Assembly: GCA_050049775.1 (NCBI GenBank)
Contig: JASFVP010000010.1
Location: 7,370 to 71,369, forward strand
Reading direction: 5' to 3'
DNA length: 64,000 nucleotides
Source: JABDQZ01 sp050049775
GTDB taxonomy: Bacteria > Pseudomonadota > Gammaproteobacteria > Chromatiales > Chromatiaceae
Shown here: positions 1 to 7,295 of the stretch, piece after piece
How the letters are laid out: each line of letters begins with the position of its first letter
How positions within the stretch are numbered: position 1 is the first letter of the stretch
Notes under the pieces: generated by a model
Seen by the model: the letters and a program-made list of their open reading frames with translations, nothing else
The model's database searches: none
What the model was told of the DNA's origin: nothing
Position numbers and translations under genes: made by a program

Positions 1-988
1 GCGTATGGCCACCAAACACGGCATTCAGGCCTGGTACACGCTGTGCCATCTTGATATCGACATCCATACCGTTGTGTGACAACAGCACAATGGCATCGGG
101 TTTTTCGGTTTCCTGGATGCCTTCAACCAGTTCAATCATGTCATCTTCACGCAGGCCGAATGACCAGTCCGGGAAAAACTCCTGCGGATTGGCATTGGCA
201 GTACGCGGAAACGCCTGACCGACGATACAGATACGCACCCCGCCAACATTCTTGATCACATACGGACGAAAAGCATGACCGGAATCTTCATTGTACAGGC
301 CGCGGCCATCGAATTTTTCCACCAGCGCCGGGTACTCGTCACTGAACAGCGAGTCCGGTTTGACGCGCACGTTCTGGCCGATGAAATCGCCCTTGAACAA
401 GGCGACATTGCTGAGTACTTCTGCTTCACGGTAGGTGAACTCCCAGTGGCCGACCATGACGTCCAGGCCGAGTATGTTGGAAGCCTCGACCATATCGACA
501 CCACGCGTCCACAGGGCTGTTCCCGAGCCTTGCCACAGGTCGCCACCATCGATGGTCAGCGTGTTCTCTTTGCCACCGGCCTGCTGGCGAAGGTTATCGA
601 GTAGGGTTTTCACATGGGCAAAACCGCCGGTCCTGCCGTAGGTGCTGGCGGCATGCTCAAAATCCAGATAGGTATAGGCGTAGGACTCTGGCGAATCTGA
701 TTTCAGGCCCATTTCTTTCAACAGTTTCTTACCGACGATGTGCGGCGGCCGGCCATAGGCGTCGCCGACACCGAGGTTTACATTGGGTTCACGGAAATAA
801 ACAGGTTTCAGCTGACCATGCACATCCGTAATGTGCAGGATTCTGGCATTGCCTTTCATTGGCAGATCATAAAAACCTTTGGGTGGCTTCGCACTGACGG
901 CAGTGCCAGGAATCAGCGCCGGTATGGCGGCTGCGCCCACGCCGAGTCCCATAATCTTGAGGAAATCACGTCTGTCGAGTTTTTGCAT
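1..988 (-). CDS. soxB: SoxB thiosulfohydrolase, 3' end cut by window edge
   Basis: SoxB is the periplasmic dimanganese hydrolase that releases sulfate from thiosulfate bound to the SoxY arm. The first 329 codons are present and the C-terminus lies beyond position 1. The start at 988 opens with a Tat signal (MQKLDRRDFLK, twin Arg then hydrophobic stretch). Metallophosphoesterase motifs follow: ITDVHGQ, DGGDLWQGSG, the SoxB-typical GHWEFTY in place of GNHE, LLSHNGMDVD, and GGHT right at the edge. It is the last visible gene of the sox cluster and is separated from soxZ by a 142-bp gap that holds a strong hairpin terminator. No frameshift is seen. Family assignment is secure; only the missing 3' end is unknown. 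Confidence 0.95.
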   Translation of the reverse strand, partial: MQKLDRRDFLKIMGLGVGAAAIPALIPGTAVSAKPPKGFYDLPMKGNARILHITDVHGQLKPVYFREPNVNLGVGDAYGRPPHIVGKKLLKEMGLKSDSPESYAYTYLDFEHAASTYGRTGGFAHVKTLLDNLRQQAGGKENTLTIDGGDLWQGSGTALWTRGVDMVEASNILGLDVMVGHWEFTYREAEVLSNVALFKGDFIGQNVRVKPDSLFSDEYPALVEKFDGRGLYNEDSGHAFRPYVIKNVGGVRICIVGQAFPRTANANPQEFFPDWSFGLREDDMIELVEGIQETEKPDAIVLLSHNGMDVDIKMAQRVPGLNAVFGGHT

Positions 989-1074
989 CGGTCTGTTCCG
1001 CGTTAGCAATTATCTGCCACCCGCCGGAGGAACGAATACAGGAAAACAGATAATAAAAATGATAGGAAAAAGTT

Positions 1075-1118
1075 AAAAACCGGACTGCGGCAAAAAGGAG
1101 AGAAACGCCGCAGTCCGG
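1075..1118 (-). terminator. Hairpin terminator or attenuator between soxZ and soxB
   Basis: A perfect 12-bp inverted repeat (CCGGACTGCGGC at 1080-1091 and its complement at 1107-1118) encloses a 15-nt loop. Read on the minus strand it is followed directly by TTTTT (complement of 1075-1079) and further T-rich sequence. This is the form of a factor-independent terminator lying inside the sox cluster, after soxZ and before soxB. It should lower soxB transcription relative to soxXAKYZ unless soxB has its own promoter downstream of the hairpin. Confidence 0.8.
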
Positions 1119-1130
1119 ACTGTACAGCCG

Positions 1131-1439
1131 TTAGCTTACCTTGGCTGTGACCGACTCGCTTGCACCGGTGTTGTCCACCCAGCTCAGTTTCAGCTCATCG
1201 CCTTTGTTGCCTGCATATTTGAATGACAGGTACGGGTTTTTCGAAACACCACCACTCCAGTAGCAAGTCATTACATTGTTGCCGCCGGATTCACAGTTGA
1301 TTTCGCTGATGAAATGTGCCGGAATCAACTTGCCGGTTTTTTTGTCTTTACGCAGACCTGTTTCCATTGGGTGGGTCATCAAGGCCTTGACAGTCACCAC
1401 ACCTGATTTCGCTTTTGCTCTGATTTTAATGGATGCCAT
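1131..1439 (-). CDS. soxZ: SoxZ sulfur-carrier partner subunit
   Basis: This 102-residue protein has the usual SoxZ length and the all-beta family signature: it begins MASIKIRAKAK, then VVTVKALMTHPMETGLRKD, HFISEI, and a C-terminal KLSWVDNTGAS. SoxZ has no signal peptide and is normally exported with SoxY as a heterodimer in which SoxY carries the covalent sulfur adduct. It follows soxY by 52 bp and precedes the soxZ-soxB hairpin. The start is fixed by a good Shine-Dalgarno (GAGGACAAAGTA on the minus strand) and by family length. Confidence 0.95.
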   Translation of the reverse strand: MASIKIRAKAKSGVVTVKALMTHPMETGLRKDKKTGKLIPAHFISEINCESGGNNVMTCYWSGGVSKNPYLSFKYAGNKGDELKLSWVDNTGASESVTAKVS

Positions 1440-1491
1440 TACTTTGTCCTCTAAAAATAAATTAGGTTTCGTGTATCTGTGTCAGGCCGGA

Positions 1492-1974
1492 TTAACCGCC
1501 ACAACCACCGATGGTGACTTTCACGCCTTTACGGGCGCTGAACATCTTGCCGCCGGATTTCACGACAGCAACTACGTCACCGGTTTTACCCATTTTGATA
1601 CGGGTTGATACATAACCCTGAGCGCCGGCACCAAGGTTGAACGAAGCAACCAGCGGCGTGGCGTTATTGGACGCAATCAAAGCAATTGACTCAACACCGT
1701 TCATGCTGGTGTCGATGGTAATAGGAACAACAGCACCATTTTCCGCGATATCCGGGGCTTTGATGGTGATCGCATCTGACGGGCTGGAAGAACTGCTGCC
1801 CATCAGGTTGCTGAGTGCATCTTCAACCTTTTTGGCTTTGAACGCACCTTCCGGCCATGCAGCCATTACAGTACCAGGAGTGAGCAGGCCAGCGCCGACA
1901 GCCACACCCAGTGTGCCCGCAGCAACGGAACCTTTAAGGAACAAACGACGCTTTACATTAGCATTCATCTTCAT
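1492..1974 (-). CDS. soxY: SoxY thiosulfate-carrier subunit
   Basis: SoxY carries sulfur intermediates on a C-terminal swinging arm. The protein ends exactly in GGCGG, the Cys-containing arm to which thiosulfate is attached. The N-terminus has a Tat-type signal (NVKRRLFLKGS followed by an Ala/Gly-rich stretch and TVMAA), and a Ser-rich linker (GSSSSSPSD) precedes the Ig-like carrier domain. A start at 1974 (MKMNANVKRR) or the next ATG at 1968 fits; the GGAGA at about 1978-1982 is better spaced for 1968. Another in-frame ATG at 1992 would add six residues ahead of the Shine-Dalgarno and is unlikely. Partner SoxZ lies directly downstream. Confidence 0.95.
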   Translation of the reverse strand: MKMNANVKRRLFLKGSVAAGTLGVAVGAGLLTPGTVMAAWPEGAFKAKKVEDALSNLMGSSSSSPSDAITIKAPDIAENGAVVPITIDTSMNGVESIALIASNNATPLVASFNLGAGAQGYVSTRIKMGKTGDVVAVVKSGGKMFSARKGVKVTIGGCGG

Positions 1975-2022
1975 TGATCTCCGATTTCTCATAAATAATT
2001 TTGAAATGACTGGTCTTGCCGC

Positions 2023-2412
2023 TTAGAAGTGCGGGCCAGCATTTTTCTGTTGCATGGCTTGCTTGTAGCCCATTTCGCCCTGGAACCTTGCGGTTTCAAG
2101 CAGCGAGACGGCTTTCTCATAATTGCCTTCTTTTGCGGCAACAGCGGCAATGTCCATGTAGCTGCCTTTTACGGTTTTGCCATCAGCTGTTTTGTACGAA
2201 ACAAAGGTCGATTTTTTCCAGGCTGTATCACGCCATTCACCACCAACGCTGGCCGCTTTTTTCACCGCGGCAGTCGCCGCAGCCAGAGCTTTTTCATAAC
2301 CGGCTGCAGTTGGTTCCATCATGGCTGGCTTTTCAGCACTGACCGTGGAACAGGCTGCCATGAAGACGGTCGCTGCAAGCATGGAAACTTTCAGTAATTG
2401 AACTTTTTTCAT
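2023..2412 (-). CDS. soxK: SoxK, SoxXA-binding lipoprotein
   Basis: This 129-residue lipoprotein has a signal peptide ending in a lipobox (FMAAC, Cys at about 21). The body is Ala/Lys-rich and mostly helical, with TAWKKSTFVSYKTADGKTVKGS and a C-terminal AVSLLETARFQGEMGYKQAMQQ. Its position between soxA and soxY and its length match SoxK (also called SAXB), which binds SoxXA and increases its thiosulfotransferase activity. The name rests on lipobox, size and position, because the family has few invariant residues. The gap to soxA is only 17 bp, so the genes are co-transcribed. Confidence 0.85.
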   Translation of the reverse strand: MKKVQLLKVSMLAATVFMAACSTVSAEKPAMMEPTAAGYEKALAAATAAVKKAASVGGEWRDTAWKKSTFVSYKTADGKTVKGSYMDIAAVAAKEGNYEKAVSLLETARFQGEMGYKQAMQQKNAGPHF

Positions 2413-2429
2413 TTCTGTAATCTCCTAAA

Positions 2430-3281
2430 TTACTTGCGATAGCCAGGTGCGTTGATTTCCAGGCCGTTAGACATGGAAGCATGGAAGAATTCCAGGTTAC
2501 GGTATTCGTCACCCTGTGCCTTGAACGGTTTAGCGCGGACCTGCTTGTTACAGCCGCCATAACGACGATGTAGCGTGCCAAGACCATCGTTCTTCGGATT
2601 GGCTGACCATTTCTGTCTGTACACCGGGAAGTGAGTGACATGACCGGTTGCCGGGCTCAGCAGGTCGGCACGTACAAAGCTGCCGGCGTAGTAAACATGA
2701 CAGTCTGCGCAGGAGAGGTTCAACTGGCCACGCTTGGCATAGAAGAACTGCTTGCCATCTTCATAGGCTGCCTTGGCTTTCGGGTCATTCGGAACCACGA
2801 CGTTGATTTTCTGGCCGCGCGCCTTGTAACCCAGATAGGAAGACAGATAGGCAATCGGGCCCTTGCCCCACTTCATCGGCTTTTCGCCATTGTCAGTCAG
2901 GCACTTGTTGATGTCGCCTTCGAGGGTGACAACCTTGCTGCTGGCGCTGTCCCAGTGAGGGTATTTAACCCTGACTTTGGAAGGGTCACTGCCAAAACAA
3001 CTGGCGAAGCTTTTGCCGTTGGCGAATTTTTTGTTCCAGATCTCTTCACCTTGGGAAACAAAGTCTTCATACGGCGGGAACTCTTCGATATTTTCCCACT
3101 GGCTCTTCAGGCTTTCGTCAAGCGCATAGGAACCGTTGATTAAATCTGACGTGGCAACGCCAGGAAATTTTTTGACGAAATAGTCGCTCAGACTCTTGGC
3201 GTCTGCATTATTGTCTGCCATCACGCTGCCGGTAGCGATCGTCACGCTGGCAGCCAGCAGAGCTGAAATATACTTCCGCAT
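2430..3281 (-). CDS. soxA: SoxA, L-cysteine S-thiosulfotransferase haem subunit
   Basis: SoxA with SoxX oxidatively couples thiosulfate to the SoxY cysteine in the periplasm. The 283-residue protein has a cleavable signal (ends ATGSVMA) and one haem motif, CADCH, at 191-195. The conserved RRYGGCNKQVRAKPF supplies the active-site Cys (C244) that ligates the haem and is modified to persulfide in this family. The N-terminal half, where dihaem SoxA has a second CxxCH, holds only lone cysteines (C95, C127), so this is the monohaem type with a probable disulfide instead. The order soxX-soxA-soxK supports a SoxXAK complex. Confidence 0.96.
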   Translation of the reverse strand: MRKYISALLAASVTIATGSVMADNNADAKSLSDYFVKKFPGVATSDLINGSYALDESLKSQWENIEEFPPYEDFVSQGEEIWNKKFANGKSFASCFGSDPSKVRVKYPHWDSASSKVVTLEGDINKCLTDNGEKPMKWGKGPIAYLSSYLGYKARGQKINVVVPNDPKAKAAYEDGKQFFYAKRGQLNLSCADCHVYYAGSFVRADLLSPATGHVTHFPVYRQKWSANPKNDGLGTLHRRYGGCNKQVRAKPFKAQGDEYRNLEFFHASMSNGLEINAPGYRK

Positions 3282-3314
3282 TGGATTGTCCTCTTTAGAT
3301 CTATTGACGCGAAT

Positions 3315-3677
3315 TTACAGGGAATAAACGTATTCAGTAATCAGGTCGATTTCCTTGTCGGAAAGCGCGCCGTGTTTACCAAATGGAGGCATTGGCGTAT
3401 GGGGGTTACGCGCAGTTGCGTCATAGATTTGTGCACGCAGTTTTGCTTTATCAGGAAAGCGGCTTTTCATTGCAATCAGGGGTGGGCCGATGTTACCCGG
3501 CAAATCACCGCCTTCAATCACATGACAACCCAGGCAGTTGCCTTTCTTGCGATCAAAAGCGATCTTTTTTCCCTGTGCAATTGCATCGTCTGCAGCCATT
3601 GCCGCTGTCGACAACATGCCGGCAGATAGTAGCAGTGCACTGATGAGTCCTGTGATCCCTTGGTTGGCTTTACTCAT
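3315..3677 (-). CDS. soxX: SoxX monohaem cytochrome c subunit
   Basis: This 120-residue periplasmic cytochrome c accepts electrons from the SoxA reaction. It has a signal peptide (cleavage near AAMAAD, residue 29), a haem motif CLGCH at 48-52, the family phrase GGDLPGNIGPPL, and a Met-ligand region TPMPPFGKHGALSD. It is the first gene of the sox operon and is preceded by the promoter candidate at 3750-3777. A GGAG Shine-Dalgarno lies just upstream of the ATG. The reading frame is intact and family assignment is secure. Confidence 0.95.
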   Translation of the reverse strand: MSKANQGITGLISALLLSAGMLSTAAMAADDAIAQGKKIAFDRKKGNCLGCHVIEGGDLPGNIGPPLIAMKSRFPDKAKLRAQIYDATARNPHTPMPPFGKHGALSDKEIDLITEYVYSL

Positions 3678-3721
3678 GTAGTACTCCAGAACAGTATTTT
3701 ATTAAGAATGGGAAAGCTGAA

Positions 3722-3777
3722 TTAGTTGTTATTAGATACAGCAGGACTAACTATAGTGATTCAGCAAGGGAATACAA
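3722..3777 (-). promoter_or_regulatory. Candidate soxX promoter with TTAG/CTAA half-sites
   Basis: On the minus strand TTGTAT (complement of 3772-3777), a 16-bp spacer and TATAGT (complement of 3750-3755) make a sigma-70-like promoter about 70 bp before soxX. Directly downstream of the -10 are TTAG at 3722 and 3732 and CTAA at 3747. The outer pair (3722 and 3747) has the same 25-bp offset as pairs in the array at 6745-6788. This is a weaker, incomplete version of that array; a shared regulator is inference. Confidence 0.4.
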
Positions 3778-3841
3778 GTAGCAACTGCCATATCCTTTTA
3801 ACGGGCATATTCTGGCAAATCGGTTACAGCGGGAATATTGG

Positions 3842-3872
3842 AAAAAACAGGAAAATCTATTGTGGTTTTCCT
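3842..3872 (-). terminator. Probable terminator after the response regulator
   Basis: On the minus strand AGGAAAA (complement of 3866-3872), a 10-nt loop, TTTTCCT (complement of 3849-3855) and then a run of six T (complement of 3842-3847). The stem starts within the stop codon of the response regulator gene. It would separate the two-component operon from the soxX promoter downstream. The stem is short and AT-rich, so strength is uncertain. Confidence 0.5.
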
Positions 3873-4480
3873 TAATACAGTTCCAGGGAAAGGACCATTC
3901 TCATTAGATCTGACAGGGTTTTTGCGTGCATTTTTTCCATCACCTTGGCCCGATGCGCCTCGACGGTCGACTGGCTGACACACAACTCATCGGCAATCAC
4001 CTTGTTGCGTTTGCCCTGGGTGATCAGATTCATGACTTCCCGTTCACGTGGTGTCAGTGTTTCCACCAGCGCGCGAATTTCGGCAATGCGCGTCGCCTGC
4101 CCGCGCTGCGCAGCATCCTGTTCGATGGCCCGGTGCACACTGTCCAATAAACGTTGATCATTGAAGGGTTTTTCAATGAAGTCCATGGCGCCAGCCTGCA
4201 TGGCATCCACCGCCATCGGCACATCACCGTGTCCGGTAATGATGATGATCGGCGGATGAATGTTTTCGGCCGCCAGGCGCGCCTGAAATTCCAGACCGCT
4301 CATGCCCGGCATGCGTACATCCAGCACAATGCAACCTGGCTGGGTTGGATCAAACTGATCGAGAAAGTCCTGCCCCGAACTGAATGTCTTGACCTGCAGA
4401 CCGACCGACTCCATCAGCAACGCCAGTGCATCACGCACTTGCTGTTCATCATCAATCACAAATACGGTTGCATCAGACAT
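3872..4480 (-). CDS. FixJ/TtrR-type response regulator
   Basis: This 202-residue regulator has a receiver domain (residues 1-120; acidic pair D10/D11, phosphoacceptor D54 in CIVLDVRMPG, T82, K104 in FIEKPF) and a LuxR/FixJ-type helix-turn-helix (about 140-195, LTPREREVMNLITQGKRNK then STVEAHRAKVMEKM). Its start overlaps the kinase stop by 8 bp, so the two are translationally coupled. The arrangement PhnD-like sensor kinase plus FixJ-family regulator is that of TtrS/TtrR, the tetrathionate system. Its position between soxX and a sulfur-globule gene suggests it responds to a sulfur compound and controls one or both; that is inference. LuxR-type domains usually bind short palindromes, consistent with the sites at 6745-6788. 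Confidence 0.85.
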   Translation of the reverse strand: MSDATVFVIDDEQQVRDALALLMESVGLQVKTFSSGQDFLDQFDPTQPGCIVLDVRMPGMSGLEFQARLAAENIHPPIIIITGHGDVPMAVDAMQAGAMDFIEKPFNDQRLLDSVHRAIEQDAAQRGQATRIAEIRALVETLTPREREVMNLITQGKRNKVIADELCVSQSTVEAHRAKVMEKMHAKTLSDLMRMVLSLELY

Positions 4481-6668
4481 GTTCCGCCACCTGCTGTTTT
4501 ACCGGTAAAGAAAAACGAAAAACCGTACCCGCATCGGATGTGCGATGCACGTACAGCACACCTTTGTGCGCCGCGATAATGCCTTGACTCAACGACAACC
4601 CCAGACCCATGCCATGCTGTTTGGTGGTCATGAACGGCGTAAACAGCTTTTCCATGATCTCATCACTGATGCCCGGGCCGGTGTCGGCGATACTGGTGAC
4701 GACCGCATTGTTGCCGGCAGCCATGGTGCTGATGGTCAGCACTCGTTCCTTGTTGTGGTTGGCTGACATCGCCTCAATCGCATTGCGCATCAGATTCAGC
4801 AAGACCTGATCGATATGAATGTGCTGCGCCATGACATCCGGCAGGTCGCGTCGCAGATCCAGCCTGACGCTGACACCGGCTTTTTCGATCTCAGGCATGA
4901 TCAGCAGCAACACTTCATCGACCAGCCGGTTGAGATTCAGCCGCGACTGCTCCGGTTGTTCCTTGCGCACAAAACGCCGCAAGTGCCGGATGATCTCGCC
5001 GGCATGACGCGCCTGGGCGCCAATCTTTTCCAGCACCTCGATGACGCGTTCGTTGCTGTGGCCGGCTTCCAGTAAACGGATGCAGGCGTCGGCGTTGGTG
5101 CCAATCGCGGTCAAAGGCTGGTTCAACTCATGCGCCAGGCCGGACGCCATCTCACCCATGGTGCTGAGCCTGGCGACGTGCGCCAGCTCCAGCTGGTACT
5201 GGCGCGCGGCTTCCTGGCTTTTCTTTTTCAGGCTGATGTCACGGAACACCACCACACTGCCTACCGTCTTGCCATCATCATCGCGAATCGGGTTACTGCT
5301 GTATTCCACCGGGAAGCTGCTGCCGTCTTTTTTCCAGAACAGGTCTTCCTCGATGTATCTGGGCTTGCTGTCGACAAAGGTGTGAAATACAGGACATTCC
5401 TCGGCTGGATGCGGACTGCCATCGGAACGTGTGTGATGCAGTAATTCATGCTGGTTGAGGCCGATTAATTCGTCGCTGCGCCAACCGGTGATCTGCTCCA
5501 TGGCGCGGTTGACGAAGGTGGAGTTACCTTGCAGATCGACACCGTAAATACCATCGGCAACCGAATTGAGAATCTGGGTATGTTGCTGCTCCAGCAGGCG
5601 CTTGGATTTTTCCAGCTCGCGGTGCAGGCGATAAATCGACAAGGTCATGCCGATCAGCACCAGAATGAATATCAGTGTCGAGATCACCCAGCCGGAATAA
5701 CGCATGAACACATCAGTCAGGGTGAACTCGCGCTGCCAGTCGTACGGTGGCAGTTCCAGCTCCTTGAGCAGATCGTGCACCGGCTGGTACTCCAGCGGCA
5801 CGGTCCAGCCGGCATAATCGCCCCACTGTGCCGCCGGCTCCAGCTCGGACATTTTCAGCAAGGCAATCACCACCTGCTGTGCCAGTTCATTGGGTGTGTG
5901 CTGCAATTTACTGAACGGCCATTCCGGATAAATACTGGTGCTGTGCACCAGCGGAAACCCCGGCTTGTGTTGCTCATTGATGATGTGAATGTCATTGAGG
6001 TCGATCTCACCGGATGCCGCCATGCTGGCGAGAATGCCGGTGCGCACCGTGCCCACGTCCACGCGTCCCGAGGCGACCTGCCTCACCACCTCGTCGTGGG
6101 TACCTGCAAATGCGAACGAGGCCAGGTCCTTGTCGATATCCAGCCCCTGGTGCTTGAGTTCGCGCCAGGCCATCTGGAAACCACCCAGTGATATCCGGTC
6201 GACTGCCATGAAACTGCGCCCGCGCATGTCATCAATGGTTTTGACACCGCTGTCCTTACGTGTGAACAGCACGCCGGCAAAGGTGTTCAACGGCGCTTCA
6301 TTGACCAGATTGTTCATGGTGGCAATGCGTGAAATGCGATAGCGCACTTCCATGCTGACATAGATGCCGGGATTGACCAGCAGGAAGTCGATCGACTGCT
6401 CGGCGATGGCATCGTCGATCTCGTCAAAATCCAGCGGGATAATCACAAAACGCTTTTCCGGAATCTGCAGACCCAGATAATCAGCCGTCGGTGACCAGTG
6501 GCGTAAAGCCGTCTCGTCACCACGATGACTCAGAACGCCGATTTTTACCTGCTGCGGTTCGGCCAGCACCTGGCCTGATGAAAGGCCGAGCACAAACAGT
6601 AACAGACCGACCACTCGCCTGCCCCAGCGGGACACCGCAGAATTTCGGTAAAAACGTGTGTGTAGCAT
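4473..6668 (-). CDS. PhnD-like/PAS sensor histidine kinase, TtrS-like
   Basis: This 731-residue hybrid-domain sensor has a signal peptide (to about 36) and a periplasmic phosphonate-binding-protein-like domain (about 40-310, opening QVKIGVLSHRG). A single transmembrane helix follows (about 325-347), then a PAS domain (about 365-480), HisKA with phosphoacceptor His513 (SGLAHELNQPLTA), and HATPase with N box NLMRNAIEA (625-633), DTGPGI (662-667) and GMGLGL (686-691). TtrS has the same periplasmic fold class and senses tetrathionate; other relatives sense different ligands, so the ligand here is open. The sox neighbourhood suggests thiosulfate, tetrathionate or another sulfur anion. It is transcribed away from the divergent sulfur-globule gene and overlaps its cognate regulator by 8 bp. 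Confidence 0.88.
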   Translation of the reverse strand: MLHTRFYRNSAVSRWGRRVVGLLLFVLGLSSGQVLAEPQQVKIGVLSHRGDETALRHWSPTADYLGLQIPEKRFVIIPLDFDEIDDAIAEQSIDFLLVNPGIYVSMEVRYRISRIATMNNLVNEAPLNTFAGVLFTRKDSGVKTIDDMRGRSFMAVDRISLGGFQMAWRELKHQGLDIDKDLASFAFAGTHDEVVRQVASGRVDVGTVRTGILASMAASGEIDLNDIHIINEQHKPGFPLVHSTSIYPEWPFSKLQHTPNELAQQVVIALLKMSELEPAAQWGDYAGWTVPLEYQPVHDLLKELELPPYDWQREFTLTDVFMRYSGWVISTLIFILVLIGMTLSIYRLHRELEKSKRLLEQQHTQILNSVADGIYGVDLQGNSTFVNRAMEQITGWRSDELIGLNQHELLHHTRSDGSPHPAEECPVFHTFVDSKPRYIEEDLFWKKDGSSFPVEYSSNPIRDDDGKTVGSVVVFRDISLKKKSQEAARQYQLELAHVARLSTMGEMASGLAHELNQPLTAIGTNADACIRLLEAGHSNERVIEVLEKIGAQARHAGEIIRHLRRFVRKEQPEQSRLNLNRLVDEVLLLIMPEIEKAGVSVRLDLRRDLPDVMAQHIHIDQVLLNLMRNAIEAMSANHNKERVLTISTMAAGNNAVVTSIADTGPGISDEIMEKLFTPFMTTKQHGMGLGLSLSQGIIAAHKGVLYVHRTSDAGTVFRFSLPVKQQVAEHV

Positions 6669-6741
6669 CTTATTAATAAAGCTTATTTAAGGGCATTGCG
6701 CCAGCGAGACGAATGACTTGTTAAGAGATTTCATCCCCTGA

Positions 6742-6794
6742 ATATTAGAAAAATCTAAATTAGTTCTTGCTAATTTAGTAAATTCTAATATACT
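6742..6794 (+). promoter_or_regulatory. Operator array, three TTAG-N6-CTAA sites, over the sulfur-globule promoter
   Basis: Three 14-bp palindromes TTAG-N6-CTAA sit at 6745-6758, 6760-6773 and 6775-6788, each starting exactly 15 bp after the last. The whole block is also a nested palindrome centred at 6766.5: outer 9-bp arms 6742-6750 and 6783-6791, inner 9-bp arms 6755-6763 and 6770-6778. A sigma-70-like promoter overlaps it: TTGCTA (6767-6772), 16-bp spacer, TATACT (6789-6794), pointing to the gene at 6860. Sites 2 and 3 therefore cover the -35 and spacer. The region also separates the divergent kinase gene. A second small repeat, AACGTTA at 6802 and 6817, again with 15-bp spacing, lies in the 5' leader. 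Confidence 0.7.
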
Positions 6795-6859
6795 AGCCGC
6801 CAACGTTAACGAATTGAACGTTACAAACTTTTTCCTTATTCGACTTTTGGAGACATCAC

Positions 6860-7228
6860 ATGAAAAAAATTATCGCTCTGGTTGCTATCCTGGCTTCTGC
6901 TCAAGCTTCTGCCTGGTGGGGCAACGGTTACAACAACGCTTACAACAACGGCGCTTTCGACGGCAACGGTTATGGTAACGGTGCTGGTAACGGTGCTGGC
7001 GACGCCGCTGGCGATTTCGACGGCACTTTCAGCATGAGCTTCTCCGGTAAAGGCAAAGCCCGCGGCAACACCAACACCCGTTGGGACGGCGCTGCCAACA
7101 ACGCCTACTACGGTAACGGCTATAACGGCTTCAACGGTCACAACGGCTATGCCCCTTACGGTTACGGCTACCCGGTTGCTCCGGTTGCACCAGTCGCTGT
7201 TGCTCCGAAAGCTGAAGAAGCTAAATAA
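6860..7228 (+). CDS. Sulfur-globule-type exported protein
   Basis: This 122-residue protein has a signal peptide (MKKIIALVAILASAQASA, cleavage before WWGNG) and a mature part very rich in Gly, Asn, Tyr and Ala: repeated GNGYGNG and NNAYYGNGYNG units, then a Pro/Val/Ala tail (YPVAPVAPVAVAPKAEE). This composition matches the Sgp envelope proteins that coat periplasmic sulfur globules in Chromatium-type bacteria. Low-complexity sequence makes homology hard to prove by eye, so the call leans on composition, signal peptide and the sox neighbourhood. It has a good Shine-Dalgarno (TTGGAGA), its own promoter with an operator array, and a strong terminator, so it is a single-gene unit able to reach high expression. 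A different glycine-rich exported protein remains possible. Confidence 0.75.
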   Translation: MKKIIALVAILASAQASAWWGNGYNNAYNNGAFDGNGYGNGAGNGAGDAAGDFDGTFSMSFSGKGKARGNTNTRWDGAANNAYYGNGYNGFNGHNGYAPYGYGYPVAPVAPVAVAPKAEEAK

Positions 7229-7251
7229 GACCTGTCTCGCGATAGCTCTTG

Positions 7252-7284
7252 AAAAACCGGCCTGCCTTGCAGGCCGGTTTTTTT
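7252..7284 (+). terminator. Terminator of the sulfur-globule gene
   Basis: CCGGCCTGC (7257-7265), a 3-nt loop and GCAGGCCGG (7269-7277), followed by seven T. The preceding A5 run gives a weaker T-run on the minus strand, so it may also end transcripts of the kinase gene whose stop is at 7296. Confidence 0.9.
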
Positions 7285-7295
7285 ATGCCTGTGAT

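Noticed and set aside
6836..7141. Val/Ala-rich frame antisense to the sulfur-globule gene
   Set aside because: It is the complement of Asn/Gly/Tyr codons and overlaps the promoter and signal peptide; no ribosome site.
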